A DNA stretch of 64,000 nucleotides from an uncultured Collinsella sp. (GCA_900541795.1 UQLC01000003.1:1-64000), one strand, 5' to 3'. Positions 24,726-33,277 are shown, counted from the first letter of the stretch. A program made the numbers and translations. Notes: generated from the letters alone by a model not told the origin.

Positions 24726-25349
24726 ATGCCATTTTGGATTGTCCTGTTCATTTGTGTTGTCGTGGCTTATTTCGCTGTGACCGAAGGAGCGAAAAAATAC
24801 TTCGATATGAAATTGCAGGTATTGTTTAACTTGGGCTTATACCAAGATTGCATAGACCTGCTCGATCGCAAACTAGCGCGTATAGTAATGTCTACGTATA
24901 AGCAGTATTACCTTCGTTTCACTATCTACGAAGCTGCTGATATGGACGCATATGCAGATCGAATGCTTGACCACTTGCTGGAGATGTCGTGCAGCGATAA
25001 GCAACGTCGACAGCTTGCGGTTCGCGCCTTTAATTTCTATATCAAGACGGGTGACCGGAAGCGGGCGGCGTCCATGTTGGAAGAGATGCGCCCCATCGTG
25101 TCGAAGGGCATTTTGGCGGACAGTCAATTAACCTACGACATAGTCTTTTGCCGTCGGCATGATAAGATTGATGAGATGGAAGCTATGCTGGATACGAACG
25201 ACCTTGGGTTACGCGGAAAGCTCTATCTGCTGCTTTCATATCAATATGAGAGCAGCGGGAACAAGGGCGAAGCACGTAGATATCGCAACCTTGAAAAGCA
25301 GCTTAGAGACACTCACAGACCTCCCACGATAAAACAAAATACTCACTAA
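24726..25349 (+). CDS. membrane-anchored helical-repeat (TPR-like) protein
   Basis: A protein of 207 residues. One N-terminal membrane helix (residues 3-20) is followed by helical pairs such as YQDCIDLLDRKLARI, DRMLDHLLEMS and DRKRAASMLEEM that resemble TPR units. I do not recognise a named family. It is inserted between IID and IIA of one PTS, an unusual place, with a less GC-biased base composition. A scaffold or regulator role for the transporter is a guess. Confidence 0.65.
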   Translation: MPFWIVLFICVVVAYFAVTEGAKKYFDMKLQVLFNLGLYQDCIDLLDRKLARIVMSTYKQYYLRFTIYEAADMDAYADRMLDHLLEMSCSDKQRRQLAVRAFNFYIKTGDRKRAASMLEEMRPIVSKGILADSQLTYDIVFCRRHDKIDEMEAMLDTNDLGLRGKLYLLLSYQYESSGNKGEARRYRNLEKQLRDTHRPPTIKQNTH

Positions 25350-25430
25350 ACTTTAATGATGCAGTGGTCGTAAGAGCCCTTTTGAGGGGTTCTATGGCTA
25401 GAGAAAGCGAACGGTAGAAAGGTAGATAGA

Positions 25431-25859
25431 ATGATTGGATTTGTACTAACTGGTCACGGTCAGTTTGCACCTGGTTTGAAAAGCGCTGTGGATATGGTCG
25501 CCGGCGAACAGCCTAATTTTGAGGTAGTTCCTTTTGCGGGCTCGGAGGCGGTTACTTTTGGTGATGATTTGCGAACCTGCATTGCCAAGATGCGTCAAGC
25601 TTGTGATGGCGTATTGGTGTTTGTTGATTTGCTTGGCGGTACTCCGTTCAATCAAGCTATCCCAATGACGACTGAGCTCGATAACGTGACCGTTGTCACC
25701 GGAACAAATCTACCTATGTTGGTGGAGCTCGTTATGACGCGTGCGTTTGGAGACCCAACGCTTGATGAACTTGCCGAACGCGCACGGGTCGTTGGTCGTG
25801 AGGGAGTCGATCTCAAGAAACTCGAGAGTGCTGACATTGATGAAGACGATGAGATGTAG
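25431..25859 (+). CDS. PTS EIIA, mannose family
   Basis: A protein of 142 residues. The phospho-accepting His is H9 in LTGHGQFAPGL. Segments VFVDLLGGTPFNQA and TGTNLPMLVELV are family signatures. It takes phosphate from HPr and passes it to IIB. It is the IIA partner for the IIB-IIC-IID genes at 22263-24537, although 893 bases and one gene separate them. Composition is less GC-rich than IIC and IID. Confidence 0.92.
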   Translation: MIGFVLTGHGQFAPGLKSAVDMVAGEQPNFEVVPFAGSEAVTFGDDLRTCIAKMRQACDGVLVFVDLLGGTPFNQAIPMTTELDNVTVVTGTNLPMLVELVMTRAFGDPTLDELAERARVVGREGVDLKKLESADIDEDDEM

Positions 25860-25946
25860 TGTCGCTATTAGCCCATTTATTGGACATGTTGGTGCGTTAC
25901 CTGAAGGCTGAAGTATTGGTCAATTGCTCATTACGTGGAGAATATC

Positions 25947-26681
25947 ATGACGTGCACGAGGCACAGACAACCGCTATATGACCAGCTCGTAGATATTCTG
26001 ATCGAAAAAATTGATCATGAATATCAGCCAGGTGATTTGATTCCGTCCGAACGTGAGCTTGCCGAACGTTTCGGGCTTTCGCGGTCGACTGTCCGGCTTG
26101 CAATTCAGGAACTTGAGTATCTTGGTCGGATTGTGCGAAAACAAGGTCGCGGTACGTTTGTTGCCGATCGACTAGCTCAAGCAACAAATCTTACCCAATC
26201 GTACAGTTTTACTGAACAGATGAAAGCGATGGGCCGGCTGCCAGAAACAACCATCTTAGAGTTCTGTGAAATGGAAGCAGATAAAACGCTCTCGATGCAA
26301 ATGGGGATTCATTTGGGTGAAAAGGTATTAAAACTCAAACGTTTACGAATGGCAGATGGTATTCCTATGATGGTTGAGCGTAGCTATCTTCCAGCAAGGC
26401 TCTTTATTTCACTCAAGCGTCCTCTACTCGAACAGAAGCCCCTTTACGATGTCATTGAGCAGGATTATCAGCAGAAAATTCGAGTAGCGGATGAGGAGTT
26501 CTCTGCGGGTATAGCACGTCCATGTGACGCTCGGCTTCTAGGTATTGGTGAGGGTGCGCCAGTTCTGGACATAGTCCGAACTACTCACAACACCCAAAAT
26601 GATGTTGTCGAGTTTACGCTTTCGGTGGCTCGTGCGGACAAGTTTAAGTACAGGATTTCTCATTATCGAGATACTCTGTGA
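25947..26681 (+). CDS. GntR/HutC family regulator, paralogue
   Basis: A protein of 244 residues, closely similar to the regulator at 17427 over both the winged helix (PSERELAERFGLSRSTVRLAIQEL) and the UTRA ligand domain. It lies between EIIA and agaS. S. pneumoniae has a GntR regulator of the bgaC locus, so this is a likely regulator of the GH35-PTS-agaS genes. ATG at 25947 has GTGGAG six bases upstream. Third codon positions are less GC-biased than in its paralogue. Confidence 0.85.
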   Translation: MTCTRHRQPLYDQLVDILIEKIDHEYQPGDLIPSERELAERFGLSRSTVRLAIQELEYLGRIVRKQGRGTFVADRLAQATNLTQSYSFTEQMKAMGRLPETTILEFCEMEADKTLSMQMGIHLGEKVLKLKRLRMADGIPMMVERSYLPARLFISLKRPLLEQKPLYDVIEQDYQQKIRVADEEFSAGIARPCDARLLGIGEGAPVLDIVRTTHNTQNDVVEFTLSVARADKFKYRISHYRDTL

Positions 26682-26792
26682 TCGGATACGAGTGTTAACG
26701 AAAGAAAAACAGCCTATGACTACTACCCGATTTAACTTTTCAGATTAAGTCTTTATATATCAGACAATTTAGTAAAGAAAGAGGTATTAGAA

Positions 26793-27959
26793 ATGTTCGA
26801 GAAGAGTGTCGAGGAGCTCACCGAGCTCGGCGCCCAGATCACCACGGCCGAGATTGCTCAGCAGCCCGAGCTTTGGCGTGATACGCTCAACATCTATCGC
26901 GAGAACAAGGAGGCCATCGAGGCCTTCCTGGCCGAGGCTCGCGCCATGGGCGAGGGTCGTCTGTCCGTTGTCTTCACCGGTGCCGGTACGTCCGACTACG
27001 TTGGCGATACCTGCGCCCCGTACCTGCGTCACGCTGGCAACACTGATCTCTACGACTTTAAGCCCATCGCCACGACCGACATCGTGAGCGCCCCGCGCGA
27101 CTTCCTGCGCGCCGATGATCCCACGCTCGTGGTTTCCTTTGCCCGCTCTGGCAACAGCCCCGAGAGCCTTGCCGCCGTTGCCGTTGCCAAGGAGCTCGTC
27201 CACAACGTCAAGTTCCTCAACATCACCTGCGCTCCCGAGGGCAAGCTCGCCGTCGAGTCTGCCGATGATCCCAATGCGCTGACGCTGCTCATTCCGCGCG
27301 CCAACGACAAGGGCTTCGCCATGACTGGCTCTTATTCCTGCATGACCCTGCTCTCCACCCTTATTTTCGACACTGCCTCTGACGAGCAGAAGGCCGAGTG
27401 GGTCGAGACGATTGCCAAGATGGGCGAGGAGGTCATCTCTCGTGAGTCTGAGATCGCCGATTACCTGGCTGGCGACTTCAGCCGCGTGACCTACTTGGGT
27501 TCTGGCTCCTTTGGTGGCCTTGCCCAGGAGAGCCAGCTCAAGATCCTCGAGCTCGCTCACGGTCTGGTCGCTACTTCCTACGACACCTCCATGGGCTATC
27601 GTCACGGACCCAAGTCCTTCGTCGACGATAAGACGCTCGTCTTCGTGTTCGTCAACAACGACGCCTACACCCGTCAGTACGACATCGACATCCTCAACGA
27701 GATCGGTGGCGACGAAATCGCTCAGCACACCATCGCCGTTCAGCAGGAAGGTGCTACCGTCTATGAGGGTGAGTCCTTCACCTTTAAGGGCTACGAAGCG
27801 CTTCCCGAGGGCTACCTCGCTCTGCCGTTCGTGATGTTTGCCCAGGCCATCAGCCTGCTCAACTCCGTGCGCGTGGGCAACACGCCCGATACGCCGAGCC
27901 CCACCGGCACGGTCAACCGCGTGGTCAAGGGCGTGACGATTCACCCCTTCACCGCTTAA
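26793..27959 (+). CDS. agaS: SIS-domain galactosamine-6-phosphate deaminase/isomerase
   Basis: A protein of 388 residues with two SIS sugar isomerase domains: VVFTGAGTSDYVGD near residue 50 and YLGSGSFGGLAQESQLK near residue 232. AgaS converts galactosamine-6-phosphate to tagatose-6-phosphate and ammonia. Upstream GH35, PTS and GntR genes and downstream NagA and LacC-like kinase make a complete route. Base usage is the strongly GC-biased type. RBS AAAGAGG precedes the ATG. Confidence 0.88.
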   Translation: MFEKSVEELTELGAQITTAEIAQQPELWRDTLNIYRENKEAIEAFLAEARAMGEGRLSVVFTGAGTSDYVGDTCAPYLRHAGNTDLYDFKPIATTDIVSAPRDFLRADDPTLVVSFARSGNSPESLAAVAVAKELVHNVKFLNITCAPEGKLAVESADDPNALTLLIPRANDKGFAMTGSYSCMTLLSTLIFDTASDEQKAEWVETIAKMGEEVISRESEIADYLAGDFSRVTYLGSGSFGGLAQESQLKILELAHGLVATSYDTSMGYRHGPKSFVDDKTLVFVFVNNDAYTRQYDIDILNEIGGDEIAQHTIAVQQEGATVYEGESFTFKGYEALPEGYLALPFVMFAQAISLLNSVRVGNTPDTPSPTGTVNRVVKGVTIHPFTA

Positions 27960-27975
27960 TCGCGTCCCTCTGTAA

Positions 27976-28015
27976 GGGCGCCCGTCCGCTCATAACGGCG
28001 GGCGGGCGCTTTTTG
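27976..28015 (+). terminator. intrinsic terminator after agaS
   Basis: The stem GCGCCCGTCCGC pairs with GCGGGCGGGCGC and is followed by TTTTTGTTTT. It separates agaS from the following nagA copy. Confidence 0.85.
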
Positions 28016-28075
28016 TTTTACCTGAGCTGGGTATAGCATCACCACAGTCAACTGCTTTAGAAGCAAGGAGTGCAT

Positions 28076-29245
28076 ATGAGCACGTACGCAATTAAGGCTG
28101 ACAAGTTCTTCTTGCCGGCAGGCCCGCAACTGGGCGGCTATCTTATGGTCGAGGATGGCGTCTTTAGCGCCTGGCAGGCCGACGAGCCCTCTTGCGAGAT
28201 TAAGGACTACACGGGGTCGTGGATCGCACCGGGTATGGTCGATACTCACATCCATGGCTTCTACAACCACTCAACTACCGATAATGATCCCGAGGGCATC
28301 GATATCAGCTCGACCGAGCTCGCCCGTCGCGGTACCACCAGCTGGCTGCCCACGACGTTCACCGATGGCGTCGAGCAGGTCAAGGACGCCTGCGCCGCCA
28401 TCGCTCAGGCGGACGAGGGTCGCGGCCCCGACTTCTGCGGTGCCCGCATTCAGGGCATCTACCTGGAGGGCCCCTTCTTTACCATGAAGCACGTGGGCGC
28501 GCAGAACCCCGCTTACCTCATCGATCCCTCCGAGGAGATCTTTGATCAGTGGCAGGAGGCTGCGGGTGGTCGCATCGTTAAGAGCGCCATGGCGGCCGAG
28601 CGCGACGGTGCCGCTGCTTATGCGGCTGCTCTGAACGCCAAGGGTGTGGTGACCAGCATCGGTCACTCCGACGCCACCTACGATGAGTGCATCGCTGCCA
28701 TCAACGCCGGTGCCAGCTGCTTTACGCATACCTATAACGGCCAGCGCGGGCTGCATCACCGTGAGCCCGGTGTCGTGGGCGCTGCCATGTCCACGCCCGA
28801 GACCTACGCCGAGATCATCTGTGACGGCAAGCACGTTAACCCTGCTGCCATCAAGGCGCTGCTGCAGGCCAAGGGCTGGCAGCACACGGTGCTCATTACC
28901 GACTGCCTGGGTTGCGGCGGCATGCCCGAGGGCAGCTACACCAGTGGTGGCATGGACGTCATCATGAAAGACAACCTGTGCTGGCTCGCCGACGGCAAGA
29001 GCATTGCCGGCTCGGTGCTCACGCTTGCCCAGGGCGTCAAGAACATCGTCGACTGGGGCATCGCCAGCGCCGATATCGCCATTCGCATGGCAACCGAGGT
29101 GCCGGCTCGCTCTGCGCACATCGAGGATAAGTGCGGCAGCATCATGCCGGGTCGCGACGCCGACTTTGTCGTGTTCGACCATGAGCTCACCCTCGTCGAG
29201 ACGTATGTTGGCGGTCAGAGCGTCGGCAACGCCTTTACCGAGTAA
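28076..29245 (+). CDS. nagA: N-acetyl-hexosamine-6-phosphate deacetylase (second NagA, AgaA role likely)
   Basis: A protein of 389 residues with the same motifs as the first copy: DTHIHGF, LEGPFF, GHSDATYDEC, HTYNGQRGLHHREPG and ITDCLGCGG. Located after agaS, it may deacetylate GalNAc-6-P to GalN-6-P, the AgaA step, but the sequence alone does not distinguish this from GlcNAc-6-P. ATG at 28076 follows AAGGAG. It is separated from agaS by a strong terminator, so it needs its own promoter. Confidence 0.9.
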   Translation: MSTYAIKADKFFLPAGPQLGGYLMVEDGVFSAWQADEPSCEIKDYTGSWIAPGMVDTHIHGFYNHSTTDNDPEGIDISSTELARRGTTSWLPTTFTDGVEQVKDACAAIAQADEGRGPDFCGARIQGIYLEGPFFTMKHVGAQNPAYLIDPSEEIFDQWQEAAGGRIVKSAMAAERDGAAAYAAALNAKGVVTSIGHSDATYDECIAAINAGASCFTHTYNGQRGLHHREPGVVGAAMSTPETYAEIICDGKHVNPAAIKALLQAKGWQHTVLITDCLGCGGMPEGSYTSGGMDVIMKDNLCWLADGKSIAGSVLTLAQGVKNIVDWGIASADIAIRMATEVPARSAHIEDKCGSIMPGRDADFVVFDHELTLVETYVGGQSVGNAFTE

Positions 29246-29251
29246 CGATAG

Positions 29252-29288
29252 AAAAAACGGCGGGCCCGAATCTGCTCGGACCCGCCGT
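29252..29288 (-). terminator. terminator, minus strand (flavodoxin gene) and possibly both strands
   Basis: ACGGCGGGCCCGA pairs with TCGGACCCGCCGT. On the minus strand the stem is followed by a run of T, so it fits the end of the gene at 29320. Confidence 0.75.
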
Positions 29289-29319
29289 ATGGGTTAAACG
29301 CTCAAAAGCACCTTTACAG

Positions 29320-29904
29320 TTACAGCTTGTTAGCGATCTTCTTTGCCGTGCGCTTGACGCCGGCCACCAGGCCTCCTGCAGGATGCTCCTTCTCGTAGGC
29401 TAGACGCTTCTCGCGCTTGGCATACTCTTCGACGATGATGTCGCCGTACTCGTCTTCAATCTTGTCGAAGAAGTCGACGGCGCCCTTAATTTCTTCAGCG
29501 GTCGGGTGTCCTTTTTGGACACCGCCGGTGAGTTTGAACGGCCCCCACGTATCAAAGCCGGGGCAGCCGTAGACCTCCATAAAGATGGCCTGCCTCATGC
29601 GGCAGATACCATCGATATCCTTGCCGTACCACTTGTTTTTGCCACCGTAGGTCATAAGGCCAAACACCTTGTTCTGCGGCTGCAGCACGTTCGTGAGCAC
29701 GCGTGCCATGTCCTTGTCGATCTCGGAGTAATAGATGCCCGTGGCGACGCCAATCAGATGGTATTCGTGCAGGTCGGGGTACTCGTTTTTGCCAAGCGCC
29801 TTGACGTCGAGGGTATCGATTTCGGGGTGCGCCTCGACGATGGCGTCCACGAGCTTTTTCGTATTGCCGTGGTGGCGCGAGGCATAGAGGATGATGGTTC
29901 GCAT
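29320..29904 (-). CDS. flavodoxin-domain protein
   Basis: A protein of 194 residues. The N-terminal RTIILYASRHHGNTKKLV has the flavodoxin FMN phosphate loop. TGIYYSEIDKDM and FGLMTYGGKNKWYG follow. The C-terminal region is charged and ends in basic residues. Such proteins shuttle electrons or serve as protoporphyrinogen-oxidase-like HemG partners. The start is ATG at 29904 with AAAGG upstream; the longer frame lacks a ribosome site. It stands alone on the minus strand between sugar genes. Confidence 0.8.
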   Translation of the reverse strand: MRTIILYASRHHGNTKKLVDAIVEAHPEIDTLDVKALGKNEYPDLHEYHLIGVATGIYYSEIDKDMARVLTNVLQPQNKVFGLMTYGGKNKWYGKDIDGICRMRQAIFMEVYGCPGFDTWGPFKLTGGVQKGHPTAEEIKGAVDFFDKIEDEYGDIIVEEYAKREKRLAYEKEHPAGGLVAGVKRTAKKIANKL

Positions 29905-30059
29905 AAGAAGGCCTTTCAGCTGTAATTGCATCAATGTCTGTATGGTGCCCCGTTGCATGCCTGGGATACCGGATGCATCGGTGAACGTGCGGGTTTGTCC
30001 TTTGGTCAGGGCCGAGACAGGTACTTGCGAGCAAAAGCAGTTGTTCGAAAGGATGGGCA

Positions 30060-30941
30060 ATGGAATACGCTCTCTCCAACGATTCGATTTCTATTAAGGT
30101 GTCCACGGCTGGTGGTTCGTTTACCTCGATTGAGGCTGGAGGTCGCGAGTACTTGTGGCAGGGCGATCCCGCCGTGTGGTCCGGCCGGGCACCGATTTGC
30201 TTCCCGATTTGCGGAGGCTTGCGCGACAACAGCGCCATGACGTTTGCCGGGCATCATGTAAAGCTCGCTCGCCACGGGTTTGCGCGCAAACAGGAGTGGA
30301 AGCTGCTGAGCCAAGGCGAAAACGAGCTGGTGATGTGCCTGGCTTCGGAGAATAACGCCGCGCTGCTGAGCGATTATCCGTATCCGTTTAAGCTTGTCGC
30401 TCGCTATACGCTCGAGGACGCTGCCGTGCGCGTCTCCTATGAGGTCACCAACGAGGGAACCGAGGACATGCCGTTCTTTATCGGCGGTCATCCCGGCTTT
30501 AGGTGTCCGCTCGATGAGGGCGAGGCCTATACGGACTACGAGTTGCGCTTTGAGAAGGACGAGGCTGCGGAGCTTTGCACTGCCGTCCCCTCGACTGGCT
30601 TGATTGACGTGACCAATCGCTCCAAGAACCCCATGGTGGGAAAGACACTGCCTCTGTCGCATGAGCTCTTCGATTTTGCGGAGACCATCTTTGATGTGCT
30701 CGAGAGCCGTCAGGTCACGCTTTCCAAGAAGGGGGAGGACAAGGGCGTCCGCCTGAGCTTTGAGGGCTTCCCGTATCTCATTGTGTGGAGTAAGCCCGAG
30801 GGCGATTTTGTGGCGGTTGAGCCCTGGGGCGGCCTTTCGACCTGTTCCGATGAGGACGACGTACTTGAGCATAAGCGCGGCTGCCTTGTCGCTAAGCCCA
30901 AGGAGACCGTCGTTCGCTCGTTCACGATTGAGATTCTGTAA
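30060..30941 (+). CDS. aldose 1-epimerase family protein, LacX-like
   Basis: A protein of 293 residues with a galactose-mutarotase-like beta fold (STAGGSFTSIEAGGREYLWQGDPAVWSGRAPICFPICGGLR). LacX-type proteins accompany tagatose-6-phosphate genes. A close paralogue lies at 54995 and is also followed by a LacC-like kinase. The active-site His and Glu are plausibly in LARHGFAR and the final VEPWGG region, but I cannot confirm them. RBS GAAAGGATGGGCA. Confidence 0.82.
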   Translation: MEYALSNDSISIKVSTAGGSFTSIEAGGREYLWQGDPAVWSGRAPICFPICGGLRDNSAMTFAGHHVKLARHGFARKQEWKLLSQGENELVMCLASENNAALLSDYPYPFKLVARYTLEDAAVRVSYEVTNEGTEDMPFFIGGHPGFRCPLDEGEAYTDYELRFEKDEAAELCTAVPSTGLIDVTNRSKNPMVGKTLPLSHELFDFAETIFDVLESRQVTLSKKGEDKGVRLSFEGFPYLIVWSKPEGDFVAVEPWGGLSTCSDEDDVLEHKRGCLVAKPKETVVRSFTIEIL

Positions 30942-31000
30942 TTCCGTTTTGTCGACTCGTATCGCGAGGCACAAGGAGCCTGCGAGATAAGGAGCTAAAA

Positions 31001-31936
31001 ATGATCCTCACCGTTACGATGAACCCGTCTGTCGATACGCGCTATCAGCTCGACGAGCTCGTTATCGACGACGTCAACCGCGTGACGCCCGAAAAGACCG
31101 CCGGCGGCAAGGGCCTCAACGTGGCCCGTGTGCTGGGTCAGCTGGGCGACGACGTTGTGGCAACCGGTCTGCTCGGCGGCCACATGGGCGCCTACATGGC
31201 TGAGCTCATGGACGCCAACGGTATTAACAACGACTTTGTGCCCATCAAGGGCGAGACTCGCATTTGCCTCAACATCCTCCACGCCGGCAACCAGACCGAG
31301 CTGCTCGAGAGTGGCCCGACAATTGCCCCCGAGGAGCTCGATGCCTTTACCGCCAAGTTTACTGAGCTTGCGGGCAAGGCCGACGTCGTCACCATTTCGG
31401 GTTCGCTGCCCCGCGGTGTCGAGGCAGACTACTATGCCAAGATCACGGGCATTGCCGAGAACGCCGGCGCCAAGGTGCTGCTCGATACCTCGGGTGCTTC
31501 GCTCGAGGCCGCCCTTAAGTCCGAAATTAAGCCCGAGCTGGTCAAGCCTAACCTGACCGAGATCAACGGCCTTCTGGGCATGAGCTTTACCACCGACGAT
31601 GTGGACGAGCTCCGCGCCGCGCTCGCCTCTGATGCCCGCTTCTCCGATATCCCCTGGGTCGTCGTGTCCATGGGTGCTGCCGGCTCCGTTGGCTTCCACA
31701 ATGGCCGTGCGTTCCGCGCAAAGACGCCCGATATCCCTGCCGTTAACGCCACGGGCTCTGGTGACTCCACTATCGCAGGCTTCGCGCATGCCATCGCTGC
31801 CGGCGCAGACGACGAGACGGTGCTGCGTACCGCCAACACCTGCGGCAAGCTCAACGCCATGGATCCCATGACCGGCCATCTGGTCATGGACCGTTGGGAC
31901 GAGGTCTACAACGGCGTTGTCGTGACCGAGCTGTAA
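31001..31936 (+). CDS. lacC: PfkB-family kinase, tagatose-6-phosphate or fructose-1-phosphate kinase
   Basis: A protein of 311 residues. ITVTMNPSVDTRYQLDEL, GGKGLNVARVLGQLG and the catalytic GSGDSTIAGF box are family signatures. LacC, FruK and PfkB are close, so substrate is judged from context: it follows a LacX-like gene and AgaS, whose product is tagatose-6-P. It would form tagatose-1,6-bisphosphate. It is very similar to the copy at 55933. RBS AAGGAGC. Confidence 0.85.
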   Translation: MILTVTMNPSVDTRYQLDELVIDDVNRVTPEKTAGGKGLNVARVLGQLGDDVVATGLLGGHMGAYMAELMDANGINNDFVPIKGETRICLNILHAGNQTELLESGPTIAPEELDAFTAKFTELAGKADVVTISGSLPRGVEADYYAKITGIAENAGAKVLLDTSGASLEAALKSEIKPELVKPNLTEINGLLGMSFTTDDVDELRAALASDARFSDIPWVVVSMGAAGSVGFHNGRAFRAKTPDIPAVNATGSGDSTIAGFAHAIAAGADDETVLRTANTCGKLNAMDPMTGHLVMDRWDEVYNGVVVTEL

Positions 31937-31964
31937 GAGTTTGGGTGACGGCCCCGGCATCGCT

Positions 31965-32133
31965 TGCTAGCTCCTGTCGACGATAAGTGCAGTAGCATTA
32001 TGCCGGGGCGCGACGCTGACACAGTCGTGTTCAATCCCGACCTTACCCTGGTCGAGACGTATGTGGGCGGCAACAGCTTTGGTAATGCGTTCGCCGAGTA
32101 AGCTGCTTGCCGACGCTTACTGGGAGGAGTAAC
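31965..32133 (+). pseudogene. nagA-yhcH remnant (deleted duplicate)
   Basis: From 31965 the sequence matches the last ~40 codons of nagA (SIMPGRDAD, VETYVGGNS), up to GAGTAA. The next bases match the last codons of the yhcH-type gene (LLADAYWEE). Almost all of yhcH and most of nagA are missing. The match to the 19979-20160 downstream region continues through the palindrome and terminator to about 32312. Confidence 0.85.
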
Positions 32134-32163
32134 GAGCTGCTCGGTTGAGCTGTTCGTCTGATG

Positions 32164-32189
32164 GCGTGATTCCCCTAGGGGAATCACGC
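32164..32189. repeat. perfect 26-bp palindrome, second copy
   Basis: Matches the palindrome at 20009-20036 but with paired T-to-C and A-to-G changes (GATTCCCC with GGGGAATC), so pairing is preserved. Confidence 0.85.
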
Positions 32190-32194
32190 TACGA

Positions 32195-32246
32195 CCCCGC
32201 CAAGCGTGTTTCCCTAAGGGAAATCACGTTTGGTGGGGTTTTCTGT
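32195..32246 (+). terminator. terminator copy in the remnant
   Basis: CCCCGCCAAGCGTG pairs with CACGTTTGGTGGGG and is followed by TTTTC. It matches 20040-20090 with compensatory changes. Confidence 0.75.
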
Positions 32247-32342
32247 TTTTGAGTAGGAAGCGATCGACGTGGCGATGCGTGGATTGGCGCGCGCCCATAA
32301 TCGACAACAAAAAAGCCGCCCAAAGGCGGCTATCTTGTGCAA

Positions 32343-32418
32343 TGGAGCCAGCGACCGGGCTCGAACCGGTGACCCCCGCTTTACGAGAGCGGTGCTCTAC
32401 CAACTGAGCTACGCTGGC
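32343..32418 (-). tRNA. tRNA-Thr (anticodon CGU)
   Basis: On the minus strand the acceptor arm GCCAGCG pairs with CGCTGGC and the 3' CCA is encoded. AGCTCAGTTGGTAGAGC is the D arm, CCGCT-CTCGTAA-AGCGG the anticodon arm, and GGTTCGAACCC the T arm. Anticodon CGU reads ACG. Confidence 0.95.
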
Positions 32419-32575
32419 GGCCATATGATGACGCAACTGAGGCGTCAACGGCTGTCTATGATACGGGACATCGCACATCCGCGCAAGTGTTCTGACGGCT
32501 TTTCTCACTTTAAATGCACTAATATTGGAGACGCGATGTCTTGCTCTTACGGGTCTCAAACAGAATGGGGTGGCG

Positions 32576-33058
32576 ATGGCTCAACCCAAGATTCTTCTCA
32601 CACGCATCGACGACCGGTTTATTTGCGGGCAAGACATTGAGCTGTGGAACGAGGCGACTGGTTCCAACCTTGTCCTAATCGTCAACGATGAGATCGCGGC
32701 GGATTCGCGCCAATGGGCACCCATGAGGGTGGCGGCGCCAGAAGGCGTTTGGACACGGTTTTTCTCGGTGCAAAGGACCATCGATATCATTCATACCGCA
32801 ACGCCGCGTCAATGGATTCTGGTCATGGTGGCCTCACCCGCAGATGCGCTCGCGCTGGTTAAGGGTGGTGTGCCAATAACCAAGATCAGCATTGGCCATA
32901 TGCAGACAGGGGAGGGCAAACGCTCTGCAACGCCTGCCGTTGCCGTAGACGATATGGACATCGCCGCCTTCAAAGAGCTGCAAGAACTCGGCATAGAGCT
33001 AGAAATCCGCTATCTCCCCAGTTCCGCCCCCGATCCCATCGACAATCTGTTCAACTGA
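32576..33058 (+). CDS. orphan PTS EIIB-like protein with Cys in place of active His
   Basis: A protein of 160 residues of the mannose/sorbose IIB family (LLTRIDDRFICGQDIELW, KISIGHMQTGEGKR). The residue that normally is the phospho-accepting His (LIHGQ) is Cys17 here (FICGQ, codon TGC). No IIA, IIC or IID gene is adjacent. It may be a non-transporting regulator or a decayed gene; the frame is intact and a GGGGTGG ribosome site precedes ATG 32576. It sits between the tRNA and galM. Confidence 0.8.
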   Translation: MAQPKILLTRIDDRFICGQDIELWNEATGSNLVLIVNDEIAADSRQWAPMRVAAPEGVWTRFFSVQRTIDIIHTATPRQWILVMVASPADALALVKGGVPITKISIGHMQTGEGKRSATPAVAVDDMDIAAFKELQELGIELEIRYLPSSAPDPIDNLFN

Positions 33059-33125
33059 TCCCTTGGGGACGGAGGAAAACGGATCATTTTGCCCTTGCGA
33101 GGGACGCGCGCGATGCCGCCTGTCA

Positions 33126-33277
33126 AAAACTATGCCCATTTACTACGTTTGATCGGTTATCGCCGAGCATGTCGAATTTGAGAAAAACAAAACCGCAGGT
33201 AGACGGCTCGCGCATTTAACAAAAACCGGTGCATGGTCGAGCATCCCGGGCTAAACGTAGTAAATGGGCATAGTTTT
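33126..33277. repeat. 25-bp perfect inverted repeat element
   Basis: AAAACTATGCCCATTTACTA begins the left arm (33126-33150), which is exactly complementary to 33253-33277. The 102-base interior has no gene. It lies between the IIB-like gene and galM, in an otherwise empty 324-base gap. Confidence 0.8.
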
